From Persicimonas caeni (GTDB lineage: Bacteria > Myxococcota_A > Bradymonadia > Bradymonadales > Bradymonadaceae), in contig NZ_CP041186.1 of the NCBI RefSeq assembly GCF_006517175.1, forward strand, positions 1,054,001 through 1,118,000: 64,000 nt of DNA, written 5' to 3'. Positions 16,822 to 26,098 of this stretch are shown here, in pieces. How positions within the stretch are numbered: position 1 is the stretch's first letter; every line of letters starts with the position of its first letter. The notes under the pieces are model-generated. The model made no database searches. It saw only the letters and a program-made list of their open reading frames with translations, and had not been told where the DNA came from. A program made the translations under genes and the position numbers.

Positions 16822-18621
16822 GTGTCAACGACAGCAAGCTCTTCCGCACATAGTGACTTCCTACGTACTGCTGCCTCCCACGGTAGCCTCCTGCTCTTAG
16901 CCTGGGGGATCTTTGGACAAGTCGTAGGCTTCGGGCTTATCGACACGTGGGACGACTACCACTTCTTCCTTAGCCGCCATGAGGTCCAAGCCTGGTTCGA
17001 CGCCACTTGGACCCAGCGTCTGCTGACCCCGTCGGTCGGCTACCCTCTCCCCATTCCGACCTTTCTGTATTTTCTGGTCGGACAAGCTCCGACCGATTGG
17101 GTGCTCCCACTCGCCCACGGGCTCAATCTTGCGTTTCATTCGCTCAACATCTTGTTGATCTACGCGCTGGCCAAGCGCTGGCTCGCTCATCAGGGCGCCG
17201 CCTGGTGCGTGGCCGCGCTCTGGACGGCGCACCCGGTAATGGCGGAGGCTGTCGCGTGGGTCACCGATCTCAAGATTGTGCTCATGGGAACCTTTGCGCT
17301 GAGCGCTTTGTATGCGTGGGACCGCTATCTTGAAGGAGCTAGCCGGTGTTGGGGGTGGGTGACGGCGATCGCCGTCTTGGGCGCACTCGGAAACCATCCC
17401 CAAGCGCTGGCCCTCGCCCCGGTGCTCATCGTCCAAGCGCTGTCGAAACAAGACGTCAACTGGAGGAGTTTGCGCATCTGGGCTCCGCTTGGAGCCGCGC
17501 TTCTCTTCACGGCCGTGTACTATCCGGTGGCCAGCCTGGGGCACTACGAGTTGGTCCGCGACCAGACCGCACAGACGACGCTCGATCTCTCCTACGCGGA
17601 GCACATCCGTCGCATCGGTGCGGCATTTGCTATTCAACTGCGCAACATAGCCAACCCCACAGACCTACACCCGGTCTACGTGCCAAACAAGCCCGCGTTC
17701 GACACATTAAGTACTGCCGGATTTGTCGCCTTGGCCGTCGTCTTGGTGCTCACGCTGGTCCTGTGGCAACGGGACCGAAAGACCGGATGGGGCTTGATGT
17801 TGGCCGGAGGGTTTTACGTGCCGGTGTCGGGGTTGTCCTTGCTGCCGCGGCTGACCGCGGATACCTACACCTATATGCCCCTCTTTGGGCTCTTACTGGC
17901 GTTCGCCGCGCTCCTCGAACATCGAGTCGCACAGACCCCCAAACACGTACGCTTGACTCAGCTTTGCGTTGGCTTGGCAATTGTGACACTGGCGCCCATG
18001 ACCTTTTTGCAAACGCGACGGTGGAGGGCAGCCGCCCCGCTGTTCGAACCTGCTCTCGAGGCCTATCCCGCGAGCACGGGCGCGATGCGGGTGCTGAGCT
18101 ACGCCTACTACAAAGTCGACGAGAACGAGCGCGCACTTGAGATCTTAGAGGATGGATATGAGGCGCTGCGCAACAGACGTGCCATCCCTGTGACGATGAT
18201 TGATCTCTACGAACGAGTGGGTAAACCCGCAAAGGCAGCCAAGACGGCCACCGCGATGATTCTCCATCAACAGCCTGCACATGATTACCCCTACCGCCGA
18301 TTGCTTCATTTGGTGGTGAAGAATAACTTGCCGCTCGTCGCAGACGCGTCCGAGGAGGCTCGCACCGACGACGCGGTAGCGCTCGCGCTCGCGCGATTGG
18401 GCAGCCAACTCGACGCATCCTTCCTGCTAAGATTGACCGAGTATCTCGCCATCCAAGGCGCGCCCGAACTCGCAGGGCAATCCTTCGGAATGGCAACGTC
18501 GCGCTCTGGGCTCGACTGTCAGTGGTGGGAGCACGCTCTTAAACTGGGCAAACGCTATCAACTCCAGACGTCTCAAGCTCCTCCCGAGACATGCCGAAGT
18601 GATCGCGCTGGCGTCGAGTAA
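16822..18621 (+). CDS. Second TMTC-like multipass membrane protein
   Basis: The frame is open from 16741, but the first 26 codons overlap the permease gene and encode a Cys/Ser-rich stretch with no family likeness. A GTG at 16822 (or 16819) after the permease stop is preferred, giving about 599 aa. The architecture repeats that of the protein at 12188: about ten helices with DTWDDYHFF in the first loop, HGLNLAFHSLNILLIYAL and HPVMAEAVAWVTDLKIVLMG. The C-terminal part (about residues 410-590) is helical with TPR-like spacing. The SGR and SKE blocks seen in the first copy are altered (TDLK, LGNHPQ), so the two have diverged. It probably belongs to the pilus operon; a glycosyltransferase role is inferred from the family. 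Confidence 0.62.
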   Translation: MSTTASSSAHSDFLRTAASHGSLLLLAWGIFGQVVGFGLIDTWDDYHFFLSRHEVQAWFDATWTQRLLTPSVGYPLPIPTFLYFLVGQAPTDWVLPLAHGLNLAFHSLNILLIYALAKRWLAHQGAAWCVAALWTAHPVMAEAVAWVTDLKIVLMGTFALSALYAWDRYLEGASRCWGWVTAIAVLGALGNHPQALALAPVLIVQALSKQDVNWRSLRIWAPLGAALLFTAVYYPVASLGHYELVRDQTAQTTLDLSYAEHIRRIGAAFAIQLRNIANPTDLHPVYVPNKPAFDTLSTAGFVALAVVLVLTLVLWQRDRKTGWGLMLAGGFYVPVSGLSLLPRLTADTYTYMPLFGLLLAFAALLEHRVAQTPKHVRLTQLCVGLAIVTLAPMTFLQTRRWRAAAPLFEPALEAYPASTGAMRVLSYAYYKVDENERALEILEDGYEALRNRRAIPVTMIDLYERVGKPAKAAKTATAMILHQQPAHDYPYRRLLHLVVKNNLPLVADASEEARTDDAVALALARLGSQLDASFLLRLTEYLAIQGAPELAGQSFGMATSRSGLDCQWWEHALKLGKRYQLQTSQAPPETCRSDRAGVE

Positions 18622-18723
18622 TCCAGCTCATCATCTTTGCTGCGATTCTGAACGGGCGCTTGCACACGTGACTCGACCACGTACTGTTTCCTCCTATCCA
18701 AATCCCCCAACAGGTTGAGACTA

Positions 18724-18750
18724 AAAAGAAATGGCCGCCTTGCGGCGGCC
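18724..18750 (-). terminator. Rho-independent terminator of the acidic lipoprotein gene
   Basis: A 7-bp GGCCGCC/GGCGGCC stem with a 4-base loop (18733-18750) is followed on the minus strand by a T-rich tail (complement of 18724-18730). It begins 30 bp past the stop of the minus-strand gene that ends at 18780. Confidence 0.75.
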
Positions 18751-18779
18751 TAAGTTCAACGGCACCAAGTCCTACGACA

Positions 18780-19415
18780 TCACGGCGACTGGAAGTGGTC
18801 CGCTCGCACATCATCCAGATGCTGAATGATTTCCTGCACGCGCGCCGCGTCCGCCGCCGTCGAGTCTGCGTCGACGCAGCCGGAGATGTCGGTGGTCTTT
18901 TCGACGTGGGTTTCGCCGGCGTCGTCGAGCACGCGGGCTTCGAAGATCCAGCTGTCGCCGTCGGCGTCGGTGGTGGCGTCGCCGCAGTCCCAGCCGTCGA
19001 ACATCTTGTTGCGGGTTTCCTCGGTGAGGATCTGCGCCTCGAGGTCGGCGATTTCTTGGTCGGTCATGTCCTCGGTGCGCGACATGCTGTTTTCGATCTT
19101 GCCGACGCGGCCGCTGATGATGTTGACCGACACGCCCGTGCCCTGGCTGGTGTTCAGGTAGGTGAAGTCGGGAACCCACAGCGGCTCGGTGTTGCCGCCG
19201 GTGTCCTCTTCTGTGGTGTCCTCGGCCACATCGGCGCCGGTGTCCTCGTCGGCGGCGTCCGCGCCGGTATCGGCTTCGGTCTGGGTGTCTTCGATGACGT
19301 CTTGGTCGACGTTGTTTGTGTTGAGGTTATTCGAGCCGTCGTCATCGGAGCAAGCGGCCATCGACAGGCCGAGGGCCAGCAGGAGAACGGAGAGCTTCTT
19401 CGTGTAATTCGACAT
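18780..19415 (-). CDS. Predicted lipoprotein with acidic linker
   Basis: The 211-aa protein begins MSNYTKKLSVLLLALGLSMA and has the lipobox MAAC (Cys at about residue 22), followed by Asp residues, the +2 to +4 context seen in inner-membrane-retained lipoproteins of enterics, although the rule may not apply here. Residues 25-75 are a low-complexity Asp/Thr/Ala/Glu linker. The folded part (about 80-205) has two Cys (WDCGD, SGCVD) and no family I recognise. The frame extends 42 codons upstream, but that part lacks a start context and would bury the signal peptide. Hairpins lie on both sides, so it is probably monocistronic. Confidence 0.8.
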   Translation of the reverse strand: MSNYTKKLSVLLLALGLSMAACSDDDGSNNLNTNNVDQDVIEDTQTEADTGADAADEDTGADVAEDTTEEDTGGNTEPLWVPDFTYLNTSQGTGVSVNIISGRVGKIENSMSRTEDMTDQEIADLEAQILTEETRNKMFDGWDCGDATTDADGDSWIFEARVLDDAGETHVEKTTDISGCVDADSTAADAARVQEIIQHLDDVRADHFQSP

Positions 19416-19484
19416 ACCTACACCATTGCACTGAGAGAATGCGAAACGATTGAGTTGTTTGTAATCCAAGGCGTTTTTCAAGTC

Positions 19485-19520
19485 AAAAGGCCGCGCCCGG
19501 TTGTCCGGGGGCGGCCTTTT
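19485..19520 (-). terminator. Symmetric terminator below the metalloprotease gene
   Basis: AAAAGGCCGC at 19485-19494 and GCGGCCTTTT at 19511-19520 form a GC-rich stem with flanking A and T runs, so it can terminate in both directions. It serves the minus-strand gene ending at 19562. A second perfect hairpin (CGCCCACC/GGTGGGCG, 19536-19553) lies between it and the stop codon. Confidence 0.7.
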
Positions 19521-19561
19521 GTCGGTGTCCGTTGCGCCCACCGAGGTGGGCGCGAGCGGTC

Positions 19562-22500
19562 TTAGCGCTGGATGCGACCCGCGTCGAAGACGTAGCGGAT
19601 CATGTCGAGCTTGGCCACGATTTCCTCGAAGGCCTGCTCATAGCCGCGCTCTTCCTTCCACGCGTCCTCGTAAGCGTCGGTGCCCGGGGTCTCGTTCTCC
19701 AAGACCATCTGAGCGTCCATCCACTTGGTCTTGAGCTCGTTGCCACGCTCGATCAGGTCGTAGGCGATCGACTGGTTGTCGTTCGTCTGCGGGGCCCGAT
19801 ACATCTGGCCGGTGATCGGGTGGACCAACTCGGCGACGTCGACGCCGTTGGGGAACGGCTGGTCTTCGTCGTTGGTCACGATGACCTTCAGATAGTTGCT
19901 GAAGTTGACCGCGCGGTCTTCCCAGCTGCTGTTGAGGAGCATACCGAACGCCACCGTGTTGAACTCCTGGTTGAAGGAGACCGGCGTGTAGATGGTGTCC
20001 GAGCTCGACTGGGTGGGCGCCAGTCCGGTGCCGAAGGTGTTGATGTCGACGACGACCGGCGGCTCGTAGCGCGACTTCTGGCTGTCCCAGCGGCCGGCAA
20101 AGCCGGTGTAGTCGCCAAGGATGACGCCGCGCATGAAGCCGAGGAGCTCTTCTTCGAACAGCGTCCAGTACGAGATGTTGGTCGCACGGGCGTCGGTGAA
20201 GAAGCTGCTGTAGGCGTAGTTCGCGCTAATGTTGAACAGCGCCTGCGTGGCCAGCGACTTGTCGATGTAGGTACCCACGCGACGGATGCGGTACTCGTAT
20301 TCGTCGGTGAAGTCGAACCCGTAGAACTGGCCCGGGCCGCGCGGGATATCGACGTACTCGGGGCAGTTGGTCTCGTCGGTGTGCCAGCTGTTGGGCACGA
20401 ACTGACCGTCGAGGTCGTAGTACCAGTTCTGCAGCGGAATCTCGTTGGAGACCCGGCGCGAGTCGCCGTCCCACTTGCAGTAGCGGTTGGGCTGCGGGGT
20501 GGCCAGCACTTCCGCATAGAAGTTGAGGGCGTCGATCGAAGCCTTCTGCAGGTCATCGGTGTACGAGCCCAGGTCCCACCACTGGTAGATCGAGTAGTAG
20601 CGGAACGGACGCTCGGCCATCTGGAAGGTGCTCATCACCCGACGGATGTAGTTGTTGTAGAGGTTGAACAACCGGTCGTTCTTGTGGCCCTTGTAGCGCC
20701 AGAACGGCTGGAAGAACCGGTAGGTGTTGAACGCGTGGTTGACCACCTCGGTCTGGTTGGCACCCCAGTCGAACACGTCACAGCCAAGCTGCGAGTCGCG
20801 GAAATCGTCCGAGCAGAAGTTGAAGGGGACCGTCCGGTCGATGTACGGCTTGTTGTTGCGCGACAGTTCGCCGGCAGCCCAGTTCTGGCTGTTGGTCTTG
20901 ATGCCTTCGCGCTGCTCGGCGATGGCGGCCTTGATGGGTACCCATTCGCGGCCTTCGAGCATCACGTCGATGCCCTGCGACTGCACGGCCGGGTCGGTGC
21001 TGCTGGGACGGTTGGCGTAGATGGAGGGAAGCTGAGTGTAATCGCGCGTCCACTCTTCATACCACAGCAGGTTGGGAAGCTCGATGTCGTCCTTCCAACG
21101 CTGCACGTGCTCGCCGTAGGTGAACACGATGGCGGCCTCGTCGTACTTGCCCAGGCCGGCAAAACGGCCGGTCAGGTCGCCGGTGTAGTCCATGATGCTG
21201 CCCAAGCGAAGCTCGGGGGTGCTCACGTACTTGGCGTCCGGGTCGCCGGTGAAGCGCTCGACCAACTCGGGGTTGGTGATGTGGACCGCGCCGTTGGCGC
21301 CGAGAGTCACACCCTCGGTGTTGCCGTCGAATTCGCCGTCGAGCAGCGCCTTCTTAATCTCCCAGTAGGCGTCGTGGTAGTTGAGCGCGTCCATGCTGGC
21401 GCTGAAGTTGTGGCGCAGACCCACGGTGTGTCCGACCTCGTGGAGCTGGGTGCCGATGAAGGCGTTCTCCATCAGGTAGCGGCGAATGTCTTCGCGGTCT
21501 TCACCTTTGAAGCCTTCAGCCACGCCCGAGTAAGTGACCAAGCTGCTCAGCGCACGCCCCATGTTCTCGGCGGCGAAGATGTTCTGCTCGGCCAGCATCT
21601 GGCTGAAGCGGTTCGAACGGCGCAGGATATCCTGCGGCACGCTCAGCTCCAGGTACGCCTGGTGCATCTCTTGCTCGTCGGGCTCGGGACCGAAGTAGTC
21701 GCGAGCCAGGGCTTTGACGGCCATCTGGAAGTCAGCGTCCTGCATCATCAGGTTCTTGACTTCCGGCAGGTCGTAAAACTCGATGAGGCGAGTGTCGGCC
21801 TTTTTGGCTTCGACGGCGGCCTCCGACAGGCGGTTGGCCTCCTTCATGATGCGGTCTTTGCCCCACTTCTTGATGAAGTCGTCCTGCTCGGCGAGCGTCG
21901 GCGGCTCATCGAAGTTGGTCGGGCTGACCTCGCTGGGGAGCTGGCCGGTGCGGCGAGCGAGCTCGCGCTGGGCCTCGGCGGGCAGATTCGGCTCGAGCGA
22001 CTGCTCGCGCTGCTGGTTGCGCAGACGCTGCAGGTACTGGCGCACGTGCTCGCCGTAGCGCACATCGTTCTCCGACAGGTCGCCGTTGATGTACTGGATG
22101 ATGTCGGTGTAGCTGGTGGCATAGCGACGCAGCGGGGTACCGGCGAAGTTGGCGTTACCCGAGATGATCTCACCAGTCAGCGGGTCTGCTGCCGACGGGC
22201 CATAACCACTCCAGTAGCCGTTGAATTCGTCGACCCAGTTGAAGAAGCTGTAGCGCAGGTCACCCACGCGCTCCCAGCTGAATCGGGCCTCTTCGCCACG
22301 GCGCTCGGTGGCCCACTCGAGGTGAGCGCACAGCTGGACACGGTCTTGCTTGGGAAGCGCCCACAGCTCGTCGACGAGCGCGTCGCCGTCGGTGGCGCTG
22401 ACGTAGTCGCCGAAGATGGCGCTGATGCTTTTGCGGTCGGCGTCACGCGTGCCGCCGTACTCGGCGCGCCACTGAGCCAGCGGGCCGGGCATGCAGCTGT

Positions 22501-23830
22501 TCTCGACGATCTTGTACATGCGGTCGTCGCCGTACTCGGCGGTCAGCTCTTCTTTGACCTTGTCGACCGAGTCGTAACCCTTGGCGATACGCACCGTCTC
22601 GAGGAAGACGTTGTTCCACTGGTTCTCAACCTCTTTGGCCGCGCCAATCATGTCGCGCGGGTACTCGGCGTTGAGGTGGTAGACGATGGGCTGGGGAGTA
22701 CGCTCGTTGAGCGGAATCCAGGTGCCATCGGCGTCGTAGGCCGTCTGCCAGATGTTCCAGCGGTTGGCGTAATAGAGGCGGTCGCTGTCCATGTCGGGGT
22801 ACTCTTCGCTCCAGCGCAGTCGCTCGGTGCGGAAATACCCGAAGCGGCTGAACAGGTCGAAGGTCGCCGGCTGGCAGTTCTCGTCGGTCGAACCGTACTC
22901 GTTGCGCAGGAAGTCTTTGGTGTAATCGTCACACTCGACTTCCATGTAAAACTGGCTGGCCGGATCGTAGACCGTGGTGGTGTACATCGCACCTTTTTCC
23001 GGATCGCCGTCCTTCGAGATGCGGTGGTTGTCGGTCAACATGAACGGCTCATAGTCGTTCGTGTCGTCCCAGTCGGTCTTCTCGTCGTCCTTGATACGGA
23101 TGAAGGAGTGACGCACGCGAACCTTGCCGGCTTCACAGTTCCAGATCGTGTCCAGCGCGCCGATATTGTACGCGCAGGCCATGATGTCAGGCTGGAAGGT
23201 GTACTGGGTGGTCACGTCGATGACGTCTTCGCTGATGCGCACGCGGTCGGGATCGACCTCGCGCGGATCTTCGGTCTCATAATGCGCCACGGGAGAGAAC
23301 ATCCCGAAGTTGTTCGCGAACATGCCGCGTCCGTCGACCAAGTTGGCCGACCAGTTCACGCGCATGTAGTCGCGGTCGTACCAGGCACGGTCGCTGGCGT
23401 TCTCGACGATGACGTTGGTCTGCTCACCAGTGGACGGATTGTACTGACGCTGCACGTCGAAGTGGCTGGTGACCGGGAACGCGGCGACCGCGCCCAGGCG
23501 ACGATCCTCTTCGGAGGTGTAGTCGTCCTGCAGCCCCTCGGCCAGCGGCACCGTCGAGTAAGCATACAGCACGTCCTTCTCGACCTCGAACCGCACGCGC
23601 TTGAGCGGCGACTCGAGGGCCTCGAAGATCATCGAGCCCTGCATGTCCGTGTCGATGACGGTCTGGCGGTAATACCATTCGTCATCGGTCTGAAACATTT
23701 TCTTTTCGAGCTTGTCCGGCTGCGTGCGGTCAATATCGCCGACGTCTTGGGCACACCCTGCTCCCAGGGTTCCCACACACGCGGCGGCGACCAGGCTCGC
23801 AGCCATGGACCATCCACCAATTCGTCGCAT
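19562..23830 (-). CDS. Very large metzincin-like zinc metalloprotease lipoprotein
   Basis: A strong site AAGGAGG 5 bp before the ATG at 23830 sets the start (MRRIGGWSM); an ATG 15 bp upstream lies before that site. The 1422-aa product has a lipoprotein signal with lipobox LGAGC (Cys at about residue 26). The zinc site HEVGHTVGLRHNF (His797, Glu798, His801, His807) is the HExxHxxGxxH motif of metzincins, and SIMDY (Met880) supplies the Met-turn about 75 residues later. Both diagnostic elements are present, so activity is expected. The 770 residues before the site have no domain I recognise, and about 520 follow it. It is probably anchored in the envelope facing outward. The substrate is unknown. 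It is longer than most secreted metzincins. Confidence 0.85.
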   Translation of the reverse strand: MRRIGGWSMAASLVAAACVGTLGAGCAQDVGDIDRTQPDKLEKKMFQTDDEWYYRQTVIDTDMQGSMIFEALESPLKRVRFEVEKDVLYAYSTVPLAEGLQDDYTSEEDRRLGAVAAFPVTSHFDVQRQYNPSTGEQTNVIVENASDRAWYDRDYMRVNWSANLVDGRGMFANNFGMFSPVAHYETEDPREVDPDRVRISEDVIDVTTQYTFQPDIMACAYNIGALDTIWNCEAGKVRVRHSFIRIKDDEKTDWDDTNDYEPFMLTDNHRISKDGDPEKGAMYTTTVYDPASQFYMEVECDDYTKDFLRNEYGSTDENCQPATFDLFSRFGYFRTERLRWSEEYPDMDSDRLYYANRWNIWQTAYDADGTWIPLNERTPQPIVYHLNAEYPRDMIGAAKEVENQWNNVFLETVRIAKGYDSVDKVKEELTAEYGDDRMYKIVENSCMPGPLAQWRAEYGGTRDADRKSISAIFGDYVSATDGDALVDELWALPKQDRVQLCAHLEWATERRGEEARFSWERVGDLRYSFFNWVDEFNGYWSGYGPSAADPLTGEIISGNANFAGTPLRRYATSYTDIIQYINGDLSENDVRYGEHVRQYLQRLRNQQREQSLEPNLPAEAQRELARRTGQLPSEVSPTNFDEPPTLAEQDDFIKKWGKDRIMKEANRLSEAAVEAKKADTRLIEFYDLPEVKNLMMQDADFQMAVKALARDYFGPEPDEQEMHQAYLELSVPQDILRRSNRFSQMLAEQNIFAAENMGRALSSLVTYSGVAEGFKGEDREDIRRYLMENAFIGTQLHEVGHTVGLRHNFSASMDALNYHDAYWEIKKALLDGEFDGNTEGVTLGANGAVHITNPELVERFTGDPDAKYVSTPELRLGSIMDYTGDLTGRFAGLGKYDEAAIVFTYGEHVQRWKDDIELPNLLWYEEWTRDYTQLPSIYANRPSSTDPAVQSQGIDVMLEGREWVPIKAAIAEQREGIKTNSQNWAAGELSRNNKPYIDRTVPFNFCSDDFRDSQLGCDVFDWGANQTEVVNHAFNTYRFFQPFWRYKGHKNDRLFNLYNNYIRRVMSTFQMAERPFRYYSIYQWWDLGSYTDDLQKASIDALNFYAEVLATPQPNRYCKWDGDSRRVSNEIPLQNWYYDLDGQFVPNSWHTDETNCPEYVDIPRGPGQFYGFDFTDEYEYRIRRVGTYIDKSLATQALFNISANYAYSSFFTDARATNISYWTLFEEELLGFMRGVILGDYTGFAGRWDSQKSRYEPPVVVDINTFGTGLAPTQSSSDTIYTPVSFNQEFNTVAFGMLLNSSWEDRAVNFSNYLKVIVTNDEDQPFPNGVDVAELVHPITGQMYRAPQTNDNQSIAYDLIERGNELKTKWMDAQMVLENETPGTDAYEDAWKEERGYEQAFEEIVAKLDMIRYVFDAGRIQR

Positions 23831-24384
23831 CGAGTCCTCCTTCATCGGACTTTCTGAGCACTATGCTCTTCGTTGTGTGACATATCGTCGCAGCCAGAGC
23901 CGCGATCGGATTCTAACATCCGGATATAACTTCAAGATCCGTGCCACCGGCAAACAAGCCGGAGCTAATGGTTTTTTAAAGTCGCTACGTTCAACCGCAT
24001 TAGGGGTTCAGTGTCAAGGGGCGTCTGCCTCTACACCCCTCCAGAGGGCGCTGAGCCGCCTCTCGCAGGGCCTGTGTGACATCTATGTGATCGTACTCCA
24101 CCGCCGGCTTCTGCAGGCTGCGTTGCGAGCGCGTTAGATTTCGATCACCGCTGTACTGAGTACAACGAGATGGCCGAAAAATCGGATTTTACGTCATTGC
24201 ATCGTTCTGCTATCGGGGTTGGCCCGGCAGCCTCTTGACTTAATTCAAGGGGTGTATTGGTTGAATGTATAGAAGATCGTGTGCTTTTTGCGCGCTGTTC
24301 CCGAGAAATTTCTACGGAGCGTTTGAATCCGGATAAGACTCGGGATAAATTGCCTGTGTTTGGTTTGCTTCCGAAGGTGAAGCC
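23831..24384 (+). other. 554-bp intergenic region between divergent genes
   Basis: This region lies between the minus-strand metalloprotease and the plus-strand RlpA-like gene, so it must hold two promoters. It is lower in GC than its surroundings in the last 200 bp. A short hairpin (CCGGC/GCCGG near 23946-23962) is followed about 9 bp later by six T (23972-23977). I see no convincing promoter pair, RNA gene or repeat. Open frames across it look random. Confidence 0.5.
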
Positions 24385-24870
24385 ATGTCTGTTGTCAAAT
24401 TGATGGTCTTGACTGCCATGTTCGCGCACTACCAAGCGGAAGGCAGCGTCGACATCCCGCAGGCCGAAGTCCCCCCTGTCCAGCAGGTGGGCCTGGCCTC
24501 GTGGTACGGTGCGGGCAATTGGCACGGTGAGATCACTGCCAACGGCGAAGATTTCGATCCGTCGAAGTTCACCTGTGCACATCGGTGGCTTCCCTTCAAC
24601 ACCGTCGTCCTCATCGAAAACCCGTCGAACGGTCGCCGCGTTTGGTGTCGCATCAACGATCGCGGCCCTTACGGCATCCGCACCCCCGAAGGGACGTGGA
24701 CGTTCAAAGTGTCGAGTTCGCGCCACGAAAACTGGCGTGGGATTCTGGACATGTCCATCGCGACGGCCGAAGAGCTGGGCACCACCCAGGTCGGGCTGCA
24801 GAAGGTGCACTTGCGCTACTGGGCGCGCGAAGAGGACACCGGATTCGATCTCGCCGTACTCAATCCTTGA
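24385..24870 (+). CDS. RlpA-like double-psi beta-barrel protein
   Basis: The 161-aa protein is an almost bare RlpA domain: GLASWYGAGNWHGEITANGEDFDP, then CAHRWLPFNTVV, then CRINDRGPYG, then LDMSIATAEELG. The residues equivalent to those important for lytic transglycosylase activity in Pseudomonas RlpA (Glu in NGE, His in AHR, Asp in NDRGP) are all there, so it may cleave glycan strands of peptidoglycan. There is no SPOR domain. The N-terminus (MSVVKLMVLTAMFAHYQAEG) is a weak, short signal peptide, so export is likely but not certain. Two Cys (FTCAHR, VWCRIN) in the fold could form a disulfide. Confidence 0.82.
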   Translation: MSVVKLMVLTAMFAHYQAEGSVDIPQAEVPPVQQVGLASWYGAGNWHGEITANGEDFDPSKFTCAHRWLPFNTVVLIENPSNGRRVWCRINDRGPYGIRTPEGTWTFKVSSSRHENWRGILDMSIATAEELGTTQVGLQKVHLRYWAREEDTGFDLAVLNP

Positions 24871-25008
24871 GCCAAGCGAAACGAATCGGCCAACCCCATG
24901 GATTCGAAACTTTTTTCTTGAGTTAATCCATCGATCCTCTATTACAGTAATGAGCCCGCGCGACATGAACGAGCGGGATGATTGCCCCACCTTTTCGATG
25001 TAAGCGAC

Positions 25009-26031
25009 GTGATCGACGCAGTATCCGAAACGTCTCGCCTGCTCCTGGTCGTACTGCTCGCGGTCGGTTTGTCCGGCTGTCAGACTGTGCGCGGTATGCT
25101 CAAGCCCTACGTGTGCGATTGCTCCACAGGAGTGAGCAACACCACTGCACAAAATTGCCCGGCCCCCACCGACGCTGATGCCACGGGAGCAGCGAGCGCG
25201 CTGGCGATGTCGAAGGATACGGCAGCGACCGCGGTGGAGTTGGCACGAGCCGAAGCCCGTCTCGCAGCGGAGACGGAGAAGCCTTCCATTCGAACACTCG
25301 AGCGGCGAAAAAGGCAGGAACCCCAGCTCGACCCGCTCGAAACCATCAACCCCATCGTCTCCAAAGCATCGGTCGACACGACTGACGCCTCCCAAACCGA
25401 TCGTCTCCAAGAGACCTTTGGGGTGGCGTTGCCGGAAGCTGATCAGGCTGTGGTCCTGACGGGAAACTTTTCGAAGCAGGAAGGCAACGAGCTGGTCGTG
25501 GTCCGTCCGGGCAAGCACTTGAGCGTCTACAGCGCCGAAGAGCGCATTGCTCGGCTCGACCTCGCCGGAGAGGCCGCCCCCAAAGAGTTCGGCGAGATGG
25601 GTATCGACACGACGTATGCCACGGCTCAGGCCGTACGCATGGTCGAGGACGGCACCCTCCAGGTGTTGATGCACTGGCGAGAGCAGAGCGAAGACGGAGA
25701 GATTTCTTATAAGGTCGGCCTCTACAAAGTAATCGGCCCGTTTGTCGGCCGCCTCTTCGAGCGCACGCTTGCCGTGGGCAAAGACGACGAGGACGAATTG
25801 GTGCGCCGAGGCGCCTACGAAGTGCTTCGAGGCGACTCACACCGTTTTCTTCGGTGGATCCCCGCCGACGACTCTGGACAACTGCTTACCGAGCAAGCGG
25901 TGGTTCTCAAGTGGAACCGCTGGGAAGGGGTCTACCGAAAACCCACCATCCCCCCGACCGCGCCCAAGCGCGACAAGTTGCAGTCGATGGCACCTGCCGG
26001 CACTGCGGCGGCGACGGTCGTTCAGCGCTGA
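25009..26031 (+). CDS. Predicted lipoprotein, family unknown
   Basis: The frame is open from a TTG at 24982. A GTG at 25009 places the signal peptide better (about 340 aa): hydrophobic stretch LLLVVLLAVG and lipobox LSGC, with a Cys-rich mature start (CDCSTGVSNTTAQNC). Residues 50-130 are Ala/Glu-rich and helical. The C-terminal half (about 150-310) alternates hydrophobic residues like a beta-rich domain (VVLTGNFSKQEGNELVVVRPG, FLRWIPADDSGQLLTEQAVVL). No family is recognised. It lies 111 bp or more after the RlpA-like gene in the same direction and could share its transcript, which would suggest an envelope role. Confidence 0.72.
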   Translation: MIDAVSETSRLLLVVLLAVGLSGCQTVRGMLKPYVCDCSTGVSNTTAQNCPAPTDADATGAASALAMSKDTAATAVELARAEARLAAETEKPSIRTLERRKRQEPQLDPLETINPIVSKASVDTTDASQTDRLQETFGVALPEADQAVVLTGNFSKQEGNELVVVRPGKHLSVYSAEERIARLDLAGEAAPKEFGEMGIDTTYATAQAVRMVEDGTLQVLMHWREQSEDGEISYKVGLYKVIGPFVGRLFERTLAVGKDDEDELVRRGAYEVLRGDSHRFLRWIPADDSGQLLTEQAVVLKWNRWEGVYRKPTIPPTAPKRDKLQSMAPAGTAAATVVQR

Positions 26032-26098
26032 GCTTGCCTAATCCAGGCGCTAGCCGTAGTCTTAATGCGTCAACGCGTAAGCTTGCCTGGAGGATACG

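Noticed and set aside
19532-23857. A 1441-codon open frame on the plus strand, antisense to the metalloprotease
   Set aside because: The minus-strand frame has a signal peptide, a ribosome binding site and a HExxHxxGxxH site; the plus-strand frame has none and is a shadow of GC-biased codons.
23942-23977. Possible terminator or small RNA in the gap upstream of the RlpA-like gene
   Set aside because: The stem is only five base pairs and the T run is about 9 bp away, with no promoter before it.
24145-25674. A 509-codon minus-strand frame opposite the RlpA-like and lipoprotein genes
   Set aside because: The plus strand has a clear RlpA domain here and a lipobox protein; the minus frame has no recognisable features.
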